Source: Istiophorus platypterus
Lineage: Eukaryota > Chordata > Actinopteri > Istiophoriformes > Istiophoridae
Length of the DNA stretch: 64,000 nucleotides
Direction: 5' to 3'
Assembly: GCA_016859345.1 (NCBI GenBank)
Contig: CM029129.1
Span: forward strand, 13,698,866-13,762,865
The stretch's first letter is position 1; the number at the start of each line of letters is the position of its first letter. The notes under the pieces were generated by a model. The model was given only the letters and a program-made list of their open reading frames with translations, searched no databases and was not told the origin of the DNA. The translations under genes were made by a program, and so were the position numbers. Below are positions 39,115 to 51,551 of this stretch, one piece after another.

Positions 39115-40530
39115 TAATCAATACAGCAACCAGAAACATTTAACAGTTCCAACAAACTGTTTAACATTCAACATGAAATCACCATGAAATAAGCTAAATG
39201 CAGGTTTCACCTGTGTGACACAATGGAGCCAAACACATAAAGACAGAGTAATTCCAGTCTTATTTTCGTAGTTTATTAGTCCTGGCTAAGAAGAAAGAAA
39301 ATCCTTCAGTGAAATCCTATGCCCACCTGAAACAGCTGAGCCTGGTCCACAGTATATACTCAACAGGTCAGACCATGCATGCAAACCAGGGAGCTGGCCA
39401 GTAAATCCACTATCTCACTGGTGCAGAGCAGAGTAAAGCCTTTCTGAAGAGCGCCGCGGAAGTGGTTGTAGTGGTTCCTTCAACCTTTTAATAGGGAGTT
39501 CAAGCTCCATCCAACTGGCTCAGGGTTCAGAATTCCCCGGTGTTGTCACGTGGGCATGTTTTTGCAGCCTTTATTCAAGTACTGTGAGTTAACAGCCATC
39601 ATTCACTATAAATTATGATCAGGACATCAGGACATACCTACTTAATATAATAGCTGATTAGATTTTTGAGCACCTTGCTATAGAAATTAGCACATTAAAA
39701 GAGCTTTAAATTTTTTTTCTTCAAACTAACATAATGCTGTAATGTATGGAGATCACATTAACAGACCATTTGCAAAGTGAAGGCACATACACACCATAGA
39801 ATATTTGCTAATTGATGCACTATTTAGCCTAATTAATGACCTCATTAGGATAACTGGTTATTTTTAATGGTGATTATGGCAGAACATTATTCAGCTCAAT
39901 TGCATCTTGTTTGTGGTTGTGCGGTAAATTGACCTACATCAATATTAAGGACAAACTCTATAATTTCCAAATCTCTGTTTTCTGGTTGGGTTCTGGGACT
40001 TGATATAGCAACTACGTTGATGCAGAAGTATTAATAACTATTTGAGAATTAATCCTCATTTAGAAATATTAATACCAAGTACCTTTCTGTGTTTTATGAA
40101 ACTGAAGCTACAACTGATGAGGAAAATTTAAAAAATAATAAATTAAAATACTTTAAACATTTGATGGAAGTACATTATTTGGTATTGGAAAGAAATCAGT
40201 GATGTTTCTCACCGCTGCTGGCAGACATGAGCTAACAAGCACGACTTTCTGTCTTCCAGGCAACCAGCAACATCCCAACATCGATGTGGGGTAAAACAAA
40301 GAGAATTGTAAAGGAGAGTTTCAATGTGGCTGTTAAGGCAAGAAGAACAAGAATAGAAGGAGGAACAGGAACACAACAAGAGTGGAAAAGGAGACAGCAG
40401 AGGTTGGGACTGACTGCACTGCAGGTATAAAGATGTAACGGTGGAGAAAAACGAGAGCATGAGAGATGGGCTGGAAGGAAGCTGGAGAGAAAAAAGCTAG
40501 AAGCAAAGATGGTATGTGATGTAGGTAAAA

Positions 40531-40553
40531 TGTGTGTGTGTGTGTGTGTGTGT
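40531..40553 (+). repeat. (GT)n microsatellite
   Basis: About 11 GT units. Confidence 0.9.
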
Positions 40554-40690
40554 ATCTTTGCGTGTGTGAGCCCTCTGTGGTATTTGAAACAACAGCCAAC
40601 TGCATGTTCTATGTTTCAATGTGTTGTTGTCAAACCCTGCTGGGTCTGTTGAGAGAGTTAATCATGGGATGGTGTCTGTAGCAGTATGCG

Positions 40691-40692
40691 TG

Positions 40693-40725
<33 letters not shown>
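40691..40725 (+). repeat. (GT)n microsatellite
   Basis: About 17 GT units preceded by GCATG-type degenerate units. Confidence 0.9.
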
Positions 40726-40728
<3 letters not shown>

Positions 40729-42579
40729 GTCTGTGGTGCACTAAACAATAGCACAAAAAAAGCCTAAAGTTCTTTACTGTTTAACGCTGCAGTAGCCACT
40801 TCTGGCTTTAAGCATTATTTTAGCATAATACACAGCCATTTTCTGGGAACCCAAATCATCTGACTACTACTTTGCCCGTTTGGTAGATTTTGTAGGTGTA
40901 AAACCAGAGCCATCAGAAAAAATCAAGCATGGGTCTCGAAACGGTGCCAAACGTTGCCATCATAATGCCACAAACTTTAAATTTGAGTGCATGAAATTTA
41001 AGACTTTCAGTTTCCAGGTCCTGTCAACTCAGAAATATGTTTTGCTTTTTTTTTTTTTTAGATCTTTAACCTCTACCGTGCAGAGTGATGAATGTGTGAG
41101 TGGGAGAGTTTGACACTAGAAATGTTTTCGCCTTCATCTGCTGAAATAGAAAGTTTCCCCGTGCTCACCTTAAATCTAAGTTTAAAACAAGTATGCACGA
41201 GATTTTCTGACATTACAACTGCTTTGGAAGCCAATTATGGTCTCGTATGGTACTTACAAGTGTGATACGGACACTTGAGGTCTCCAGTGAAATAAACATA
41301 TTTCCAGACTTTGGGTTTTTCACTAAGGGAGAAGGAATAGATGTATTTTAAAGAATTTCAGTAATTGAGCTTTGTTGTATAAGACACAAATTAGAGCAAG
41401 ATATTTTACTATTGCCTGCAGAAGATCTTTCTGTTACTTTCCACTGGTATAAACTTCAGTGCAGCATAAAGCTTTTTTCTGCCACACCTTTGAAATGGTT
41501 AAATCTTGATGCCCTCATGTCAACTGACCTGGTAACATTAATCTTATCAAGCAACAAACAAAAGTATTCACGTTCATTGCATAGTTTGTTAAAAATACAA
41601 CAGTGATGAACCAAAACTCTCCAGTAATAAAATCAGCTTGGGACAGATGCCCGCCCTGATAGTTAGAACTCATAGGTACATGTGCTCATGACACATCTGA
41701 ATATACCCGGGTGACTCCAGGTGTTGGGTTTTTTTTTGGTGTTTTTGGGATAGACAGAATGAAAGTAGAGGGAATCGTGTCCCTTTAGTGACTCATCCGC
41801 CATCTGAGTAACAAGGTGTTGACAGTCATCACTGTCTGTTTGCATCCTGACAGCTGCTCCATGTCACACACTTTGTGCAACACCTTTCCCTCCTACGTCT
41901 CTCCCGTCCTTCCTTTGTTCAGACTCCCTACCTTTCTACCTTCAGTCCCACTGTTTGTCCTCATACAACCATTACCAGGCCTATTCTGATTCATTTTCCT
42001 TCTCTGAACTGTCTCTATCTTCACACTTTTTCAAAAATCTCTCTTCCAAAAGTCTCCTCCTCTTCCCCTTCCTCCAATGCCTAAATTTGACTACTTTCAT
42101 TTCTTCTACTCTCTATTTCATTCTTTATGTTCTTTCCTTACTTATTTCCTTTACCCTGTCCTCCTTGTCATCTTCTTTCTTACTTTTTTAAAAACATCAA
42201 CCTATACCATCTTATATCATCTTCTTCCCCCATTCTTTTTCTTCATACATGTTTTCTGATCCTCTTCCCTCTCTTCTCCTCTCCCTCACCTCCCTTCAAT
42301 CCCTGCTTCCTTATTTCCAGTTAAAGGGCGAGGACTGCCCTCCTCTCCCTGGATTTCACTGGTTCCTCCTCCTTTCGTTCTTTTTCTGCCTTCTTCTTCT
42401 TTCATTTACAGCTTCTCTGGGGGCACTGCCTTGTTTTTTTCCCTGTCTCCTTCTCACTACTGTCATCTGCTGCAAATGGAAAAAAGGAAAGGAAGAAGCA
42501 GCAGAGGAAAAAAAAATGGCTAAAATGAGAGACACAAGACAGGGAGAGAGATGTGGTGGGATGACTGTGATTAAGCCAT

Positions 42580-42740
42580 TAAAATAATGGGCTAATTGAA
42601 CTGACAAGCTGTTAAGTGATTGTCTCTATTTGTTCCCATCCATTATTTAGCTCCTGACTGCTGTTAAGACAGCAGCCCGATGCTTATTGGAAGGCTACAT
42701 GTGTGTTTTGTTTGTGAGTGGTGCTTTTTAAATTTGGCTG
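42580..42740. other. Candidate conserved non-coding element
   Basis: A repeat-free block directly after the pyrimidine-rich and A-rich tract. It has homeodomain-type TAAT/ATTA cores (GGGCTAATTGAACTGAC, CATCCATTATTTAGCTCC) and balanced composition. The assignment rests only on its look; no comparison was possible. Confidence 0.25.
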
Positions 42741-45700
42741 GGATGAAATGCAAACAGAAAACAAGAAACACAAAAAAAGAATTAAAGAAATATATTGATA
42801 CTATGCTAAAATTATGTCTGATTTCTACAACTTAGTGGCACAGTTTTGAAGACTGGTTATTTGTGATGTAGAGTTTGCCTGCATGATTTGAAGTAAGTAG
42901 GCTAAAGCAACTCATGGACCCCCTTCATTTTTTTCGGCGCAGTAATTTCCTCATTGTTTCAAAGACTTAATAGTATCACCACCGTGGGATGTCTTATTCT
43001 GTGTGAAACACTGATGTGAACAATAGGAAATATTTATGTGCATGACACATAACAGGCACACTGACCAACAAGCACAAAAACTTTCAGAAAAGCTCCATTT
43101 TTTAATTCCACTCACACACAGTCAATCTGCAGTCCCTGTGTGCTCAAACAATCAGGAAAGTTTTCTTCTCCCAAACTTCCAGCTGCCAATAATGAGTGGC
43201 ACTGAGCAGTATTGCAGTTGATTGGCTTGTTTCCTCTGCAAACTCATCATCTGAAGGCCCCTCACTGCTAAACTGTGTGCACAGCCAAGGCTAGCATGAG
43301 CACCAACAATAGCTGGCAGGTGTAGGCTCGCTGAGAAAGAAGCCAATTGTTAATAGTGTGCTGGCTTAGTGAGACTGACAGAAGCCTGCGAATGCACACA
43401 GTTCCTCAGATATGATTATTCGCAATGTGTACAGGTGTTTGCGAGAGGGAGAAATTTGTGAATGCTTTACAAAAGAAAGCACAAGTACAGCAACATGCTA
43501 TGTAGTTGATGAAAAGTATCCCAACAAAACACATGGTTTCATGATGATCAGCACTCACTTCAGATGCCGGTCCCAGCGTTAACATGATTATCATTTTTAA
43601 TCCACTGGTTGGCATTCAGCTGCCGACTCTCGTTTCTGGTCTCCCTGTGAAATGTGAGAGCTCTCACTGCTGCTAAAGTACTCAGATTCGAGTAGTTAAC
43701 TGAAGCACATAAGGAAGAGGGCACACAGTACACAGAGAGCTGATATGGTGAGAAAATATCTGACCACAGGAACAGCATCAAGGTTCACAGTATTCCGCAG
43801 TTGCCCTGGCATTTCTATTATGTTGCTATCTCAATGGAAACAGGCTCTCTCTCATCTCAACGACACACTCCAGCAGTGATTTTTTTTTCCCCCTGCACAA
43901 TGACTTGATTTCAAATTAATTGTTAAACAAATTAAATATAAAACTATAAAAAGGCCTAATTATCTAACTAGTATTCTTATTTTTTCTTGTAATATTAGAT
44001 AATATTTGAAAAGGTCCTATCATACCCGCCCCTGAACCTTGCTACAAATATTGTTCAGTAAAATTATATGACAATGTGATAAGAGTTAAAAAAGAAGTGA
44101 GAGTTTAAGTGAGTTTTGTACATGTACAGCATTAAAATTTGGCATTTAGGTTCCAACCTCTACACTTGTTGCAAGTAGAGATGTCCAGTACAAAAAAATC
44201 TTGACTATAGTGGACCATCAGTATCACTGACTGGATTCGTAGCTGCATAGACATGGTGTGGTATGGTAATATGAAAAGTTACCGTTGTATTTACTGAAGT
44301 AAATTTAAACGGAGGTATGATTACTTAGCAAAATGCTAATTGCAATTTCAAACACCACGCTCAGCAAGGAGGACAATAGGAAATGATGGAAGGAGATGAT
44401 GTTTGTGTACAATGCCACAAGAGCTGCAGTAGCATATGCAGCAGTTTTCTTTTTGTGTCAGTGTTTGTAAATGCAAAGTCTCTAGTGGGACTTAGTATTA
44501 GGCTTTTCAGTATTTATGCTAAGAAAAAGAAGAAGAAGTTTTCTAACATTAAGTTTCATATCCATACGATATTTATAACAAAGGGATTGGAATGAAACAT
44601 TTAAAATGAATTACATATTCCAGTTTAAAGATAAAGATCCTGTTGCTGCTTTTATGACCAGTAAACAAGTTAAAACACCAATGTTCGACATGACAAAAAG
44701 CTGAAGGACGAATGAAACAGGTCGATTTCAGTTTATGGGTTGCACAGATGAATGTGGTCTTTAATACCTTTAGCAGCAGCATAGCAGACCTCTACCCCAA
44801 TCAGAGTCGTTTTTTTTCCAAGTCAGATTTTCAGTCTATGGTCACTGCTCAGCTATGCTTCACCTTTCTCTGATTCTGCCCTTCAGCAGAGGTCAGAGGT
44901 CACAGTCAGCAAAGTAGCAGTGACTCTGGAGCTAACAGCGACTCAGAAGTTATACTCAAGGACACATCTGCAAAATGGATGTCTTGGACACTGGGTCACC
45001 TGATGAATGATGATCTCTATGGCCCTGATGCTCAAAGTTGTCTTGACACAGATGACCACAGTGTGTGTATGTACCTACTCAAGAACATACACTCCACATT
45101 CAAGATATGTTTTTTGGAATACCATTTCCTAATGTCCCTTAATGGGTCAGTTCTAAATATGATCACTGAAACATCAGGTGCCTTCTGCAAATTCTATCAT
45201 GAAAAATGCACATAACAGTTGACTGAGTTACAGTGATTGTATCCTGCATTACATCCCTGGTTACAGGGATTTTGTGTCATTAAATAGATGCAACCCAAAG
45301 GTCCTGTGTGAACCACAGCAAAACAGAGGAAATTGTGTGCATCCTTGCATAAGACATGTTTTTAATTCACTGCTTTCCCCATAAAACATTTGCTATGCCA
45401 TTTTTTGAATATTCTAAATCCTGCATTGTTAACATCCATGTTTGTCAGCCAGCAGTATTCTTCTTTTTCTTTATCTTTGCTGGCACATTGCTACATTGTG
45501 CATTACCACCACCAACTATTGATCAGTAGAAAGAAAAAAGAATGACAGCAGGCATCGGCGTCGCATTGTGAGCAGGCACAGGAATGCTTGTATGTGTACA
45601 GGACACAAACAAAATGAGTGCCCACTTAAAAATTGCCCCATTGCACTGCTACTGGTCGATATGCCAGGATAGTTTTAAGATTCATGCTATACAAATGAAA

Positions 45701-46879
45701 GTAAAAACTGGGACAACACATCAGATTTCTTTCTTTGCATGGCTGGCTTTTCAACACATCGTTTCTGGTTACCATTAATGCTGAGCAGCACATGATCAGA
45801 TTTTCTGCTTATACTTAAGTAAAAATAACATCCCTAATTAGCTCTGGATCTGAGCCAAACTCTATATGCCATCTGCAGTCCTGTCACGAAGAACTAGATG
45901 CTGAATGTTTCCCAACCCTTTCCTGCACAGACCTAAACATGCCCCCCACACGTTTCAGATTTATGACCTCCTCAATACTTGCTTGCCACGTGGTTGAGCT
46001 CTGCAGCCATGATAAATAGCTGCCTTTCGATGTCCTGGAGTTCGGTAAAATGCAAGCAGAAATCATAGGAAGGAAAAGATGCTTGAGAGAACTGTTTTCA
46101 TGTTTCTGTGGGAGAGCTGTACAGAAAGGTGAGGGCAAAGATTGAGAGGAAGTGAGCAGGGAGGTGAAATCACTGATGATGGCGAAGATGATGAGAAGGT
46201 AGGGGAACTACTGTCGAATAAAAAGTGATAGAAGAAGGGGAAGTGGATGGAAACTAAAGAGAAAAAGGAGAGAATAGTCTTGAAACAAGGACAGAAATAC
46301 AGGTAAAGAAGGAAAGGGGGTAGAAAAGAAGGAGTATAAATTATGAAGTGGTTGACGTGAAACAATAGGATATTGATGCAGGAATGGAAACAAGGGTAAG
46401 AGGAAACAAAAGAAAGGGGCATTTTGGAGCCGAGGGGAGTTCAACAGTATAGAAAAAAACTGGAGAAAGAGAAGATGAAAACTTTGCGGAAGAGAACCAT
46501 CGAGGACAAGCAAAGAAGACACAACAGTGAACAAATTACCCAGCAGTGATTAGATTATACACTGTCCAGAAACATGGTGCTCTCACAAAGGCAATGGCCA
46601 TGACTTAGATTTGGGCCTCTGGGATGTAGGTATCTAAATGCAAATTTGGGAAACAGGAGTCTATATCTTCACTGAATAAAAGAGATGCAAAGAGAGAGAG
46701 ACAGAGACAGGTGCACACAAAGACGCACCATGCAGATTTACCCAGCAAGCCCCCCCTGAGCAGCATGCTTTTTATTTTGGGAGAAAATTCACTTTAGCCT
46801 TGGATACAGTCTACTTAAAAAAAGGCCTCAGATGTTTTTCTTGTTCCTTAGAAAAATCCTCTGTTAGAATAAACTTTCA

Positions 46880-47170
46880 GGAAGCGACATTTCCATTGCA
46901 GTTGTGACATGAGATTAAGTTAATCTTTGGCATGGTAAGGCAGCGGCAGCAGTGGCAGCATGGTGTTGATGTAAACAGCATTACGACTCGCCTGTTGTCC
47001 CATTTGGAGCGCTCCATGGCTGTCTGGGTAATTCCATCGACTGGGGGCAGACAGCGTGGGGAACCTGCCATGGACCACTATGTGAGCTTACGCGGCTATG
47101 GGCAGATAGTGCGGCGCTGCATGTTGCTTACACGTTGGGGGCAAAAAATTATCTGTTCCAGTGGGTAAGA
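46880..47170. other. Candidate conserved non-coding element, GC-richer island
   Basis: This block stands out from its surroundings by higher GC, CpG dinucleotides (for example ACGACTCGCC, GTGAGCTTACGCGGC) and no simple repeats. Both strands are open over about 65-78 codons, but there is no splice context, domain or start context to favour a coding exon. Confidence 0.3.
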
Positions 47171-48320
47171 AGTTCATAGAGCTAAAGGGATTAGACTGTC
47201 AGGGAAGGAACATGTTAAATATAGGTGGACAACAACAGAGCAGAGTACATGACTGTAAAATAATGTCATCACAGAGACGCAAGACCACTTTTGCGTAATG
47301 TATGTATCTTACACAGTACAGGTTCTTTTGTATAAGTTGTCTTTTGGGTGTTTTGATGTATTCACGAATCATTCAAACAATAAATTGATTCATCAAATAT
47401 ATAGAATCAACAAAATACATAAAAGAACCGACATAAAAGAACCAGCTGAAGTCACCAAGAAAGTGCATTCAATAGCTCTGTTGCAGTTTTTTTTTTTTTT
47501 TTTAATTCTTACAAGATATAAAGCAAAAATTTTCAAAATTAGTCTTTCATTTTAGTTATAATTGAAAAATATTGTGCAATATTGTTATCACCTATCCTGG
47601 AAAATGAAGTGATACAAAGGGGCATTACTGCAGACTTGACACCACCATGACATTGCCTGTGATTGTTACAGCTACCTACAAGCTGTTTAGACCCACATAC
47701 TAAAAATGCCTCTCATCACATGGAAGGAAGAAGCCAGAGAAGAAAAGCTGCAGGAGCACAGAGTAATCAAGAAAATTGGATTCAGGTTGTGCTTGCTGCA
47801 GTCAGGTGGCAGGGACTGGATTTGCAATACAACCTTAGAGAAATATATGCTCACAGCTCAGAAAATAATGGCAGCTTGACAGTTTGGGCCTAGAGCACAC
47901 TTAAGTAAAATCACAGAATTCCCTTGCATGCTGAAATATTGATTGCTTTTAAAAGGATGCATAATATTTAGTAGCTGCCGGGGAACATTGCATCGTGTTA
48001 CATGAACATGGCTAATCCCTGCTGTCCCTCACATACAAAGAAGAAAAAAATCATATACAACTTTACTGCGCAAGGTTCAAACATTTACATGGTGGAAAAC
48101 AGTATTGGGAGTTTTCCCAAGTTCCACAGATATACATAAAATGTGATAGTATTAAATTGCAGCTTTATTACCAAGATTTTAAATAAATGAATTTTACATT
48201 AGTCTGAAATTTATATATGGCACCATTTCATACAAATGTAGTTCATAGTATTTTACAGGGGGAAATATTTTCATTTGCTTTCTAGACCTTTTCCCACAGA
48301 GGACATTTTAACTTGCAAAA

Positions 48321-48420
48321 CACAGGTGCTGCTAATAGTGTTAGTAATGCCATTCTGGTTCATTGACACAGATTAATGGAGCCAAATCATCCTTAATGTC
48401 ATTAGTTACACCTGTACTTT
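48321..48420 (+). mobile_element. MITE-like element with imperfect inverted ends
   Basis: The left end CACAGGTGCTGCTAATA and the right end ATTAGTTACACCTGTAC are imperfect inverted copies of each other (ACAGGTG...CTAAT). The right end is also shared, inverted, with 29246-29271. The small size and inverted ends suggest a non-autonomous DNA element. No clear target-site duplication was found. Confidence 0.35.
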
Positions 48421-48595
48421 TCCTGCTACCACATGTCAAAGTATCACACCCGCTGCAAAAAGGACTCTTCACACATCGGCTGTAGTTGACTCATTTCAAA
48501 GTCTTCTTGGAAGAATAATAAAAATAAATCCTAAAATTTATTTCTACTTAAAAGAGGAAAATAATTAGCCAGAACTAACAGAACATAAATAGATG

Positions 48596-48598
<3 letters not shown>

Positions 48599-48644
<46 letters not shown>
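48599..48644 (+). repeat. (CA)23 microsatellite
   Basis: Uninterrupted CA run. Confidence 0.95.
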
Positions 48645-48648
<4 letters not shown>

Positions 48649-49348
48649 TGCACTGTATTGTAAAAATTTGCCTTTGTGAGAGCATGGTGTGCCCTTAACC
48701 ATTCTCCATCAAATTGTCACTCCAACACGATGGAGAGCTGTTTCATCATAACATTTTCAAATGAGAATAACTGCAAGACAAGAGAGAGTCAGAGAGGAGA
48801 GAGAGAAACACTTACAAAGACACGGACGTCGAAAAACCAGATAAATAGAGCCACTCATCCATTAAGACTACATGTTAACCGGCATTTACTTCAAAGCCAT
48901 TTCCAAGCTTCTGTTTCATTGCTAAAATACGGTTTTCATAACAGCAACGTCAGCTGAAAAGAATCACCACACACATAAGTTAAAGATGACTGTGCCGTGA
49001 TTTAGGCTGTGTTTAAGTTAGAAGCTCATTAAAATTTGCACCAGCTACTGTGTAGTCAGTTGAATGAGAAGCATATAGAAGTGTGCCTGAGGGAAAGCCC
49101 AGCATTGTGCTCTTGGGGTAATACTGGCAACTTCTATTGGAAAGTAGCTAAGCTTTATCCTAAACTCTCTAGATTTGTTGGTAAATCCTTTTCTGAAAAA
49201 AAGTCACTGAAGGGGTCTTAAAAGAAATCTAGTGATAAAAGGCACAAAGTTGACAACACTGCCTCCCCCGATGATAAAACAGCAACTGGTTGTGCCAATT
49301 CAAGAGCAATGACCAATGGGAAAACTTCATCACTCAGTCAAAGGTCTA

Positions 49349-49375
49349 GACTGACTGACTGACTGACTGACTGAC
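49349..49375 (+). repeat. (GACT)n tetranucleotide microsatellite
   Basis: About six and a half GACT units. Confidence 0.9.
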
Positions 49376-49827
49376 TTCCAATAACTCCTAACTTATGTTC
49401 CAGTGGGTGGTGAGAGTCATTGAGTAAGTATGAAGTTCATAGTCATACAAAGTACTGATAGACAGTTTTTATCTGTTATAAATCAGTATGCAAGGTATAT
49501 TATGCTGCTAGTAACCATAGTGGCAGTCATTCAGCTTCATGGTACATTACCAGTCCAACCCTGTCTCCTGGAAATTGTGATTATGTATTGGTAATTTTCA
49601 ATATCAAATACATTTTAAAGGAAATGCAGTGCTGCAACGTTCACAGTTGATACCAACATAAGGAAGAAAACTTTGTAATGATTGTATCTGGAAGGCTGCA
49701 GAATTACCTTAAAATGTTCCCTGACAACATATTTCATTTGTTTTCCGACAACATCCAATCTCGCAATAAAATGTTTGCTTGTAGCAACTAAGGAATTATT
49801 GAATTTTTTTTATGGTTTTGTTTATGC

Positions 49828-51551
49828 ACCCATAGCACATATTTAAGGTGAGCAAAAAATTATGGTTTGTTTAATACGGAAACAGTCTACACTGACTTGA
49901 GACACAACACACGACATTTTAACTTAAATAACCTTTAACCGAAACCACCATCTTTCTGTTATGTTTTTTTAAACCTAACCAGATGTGGAACTCAGGTGTC
50001 AAAGCTGACTAGTGGACAGTATATAGGCAACAATTACATTTCTTTTCGAATATATTATTGAGAAAACATATCAGAACATAATTTCTAACACACAGGATTA
50101 TACCAGTCAACTCTCACTAGTAGAATGGACCTAATAAGATTCAAACTGTCTACAGCTTTTAAACATACATGATGAAATTTTGGAAACATCTTTGTATGTT
50201 ACCCATTACATGTTCACTGTATTGACAGTTATCTGAGACAGTCTTACTCAGCTGCTGCTTTACAATGTTCCGCTAATGCTGATGCCCTAAGAGAAATGGC
50301 CACATTGATAGTAAATAATCGTGTCTAAAGAATTGCAGATTTTTAGCGCCCCCATGAGTAATGTGAGCTAATACCGGTAGATAAAGTTTCTTCATTTTTC
50401 TGCCTTTTTCTTGGCACTGGCCCTTTGATGTCCTTATGTTAAATATTGAATGTACATCCATATTTCACTAGCTGAGCCCCAGTACAAGACTGAGGGCAGG
50501 ATAATAAACATCGCCAGGGAATTTCACTTCTCTAATTGCCCAGAGTTAATCTCTCTTTCCCTGCATAGTGCCTTGACCCTTAGTAATAGAGCTGCTGGAG
50601 TCCCATGGGTAAATACAAATACAAGGGTGGGGAGAGGAGAGATGGAGGTGAGGGTGTGGGGGGAAAGAGATACACAACACTGTAAAGATTCTAAGACCCA
50701 TAGCACATATATTTAGGTGAGCAAAAATTATGGTTTGTTTAATACGGAAACAGTCTACACTGACTTGAGACACAACACACGACATTTTAACTTAAATAAC
50801 CTTTAACCGAAACCACCATCTTTCTGTTATGTTTTTTTAAACCTAACCAGATGTGGAACTCAGGTGTCAAAGCTGACTAGTGGACAGTATATAGGCAACA
50901 ATTACATTTCTTTTCGAATATATTATTGAATATTTATACCAGTAGCAACTCTCACTAGTAAGATTCAAACTGTCTACAGCTTTTAAACATACATGATGAA
51001 ATTTTGGAAACATCTTTGTATGTTACCCATTACATGTTCACTGTATTGACAGTTATCTGAGACAGTCTTACTCAGCTGCTGCTTTACAATGTTCCCTCAG
51101 GAGAATTGTATGATTTTGCTAATGCTGATGCCCTAAGAGAAATGGCCACATTGATAGTAAATAATCGTGTCTAAAGAATTGCAGATTTTTAGCGCCCCCA
51201 TGAGTAATGTGAGCTAATACCGGTAGATAAAGTTTCTTCATTTTTCTGCCTTTTTCTTGGCACTGAGGCTATGGCCCACTTTGATGTCCTTATGTTAAAT
51301 ATTGAATGTACATCCATATTTCACTAGCTGAGCCCCAGTACAAGACTGAGGGCAGGATAATAAACATCGCCAGGGAATTTCACTTCTCTAATTGCCCAGA
51401 GTTAATCTCTCTTTCCCTGCATAGTGCCTTGACCCTTAGTAATAGAGCTGCTGGAGTCCCATGGGTAAATACAAATACAAGGGTGGGGAGAGGAGAGATG
51501 GAGGTGAGGGTGTGGGGGGAAAGAGATACACAACACTGTAAAGATTTTAAG
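49828..51551 (+). repeat. 868-bp head-to-tail tandem duplication
   Basis: Unit 1 spans 49828-50695 and unit 2 spans 50696-51551 (856 bp), abutting with no spacer. Each unit starts ACCCATAGCACATAT and ends in TAAG. The copies are nearly identical in sequence. The clear differences are indels: about 45 bp missing from unit 2 near 50935, about 22 bp missing from unit 1 near 50270, and about 10 bp missing from unit 1 near 50425. Each unit contains a minus-strand GGTTAGGTTTA-type repeat copy, and near its right end a repeat-free, conserved-element-like block. Identical open frames at 50450 and 51306 are simply the two copies of one segment. Confidence 0.97.

Larger units (their letters stand above)
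38906..49827. other. Gene desert, central-right part
   Basis: No supported gene. It holds CA/GT microsatellites (39041-39112, 40531-40553, 40691-40725, 48599-48644), a pyrimidine-rich stretch at about 41875-42440 that generates long low-complexity open frames, a MITE-like inverted structure near 48.3 kb, and two candidate conserved elements. Confidence 0.5.

Noticed and set aside
41875..42587. A series of overlapping + strand frames of 60-112 codons
   Set aside because: The region is about 560 bp of C/T-rich sequence that lacks stop codons by composition. The peptides are Ser/Leu/Phe/Pro runs.
46063..46534. Overlapping 108- and 119-codon minus-strand frames
   Set aside because: They are low-complexity Phe/Ser/Pro translations opposite an A/G-rich tract.
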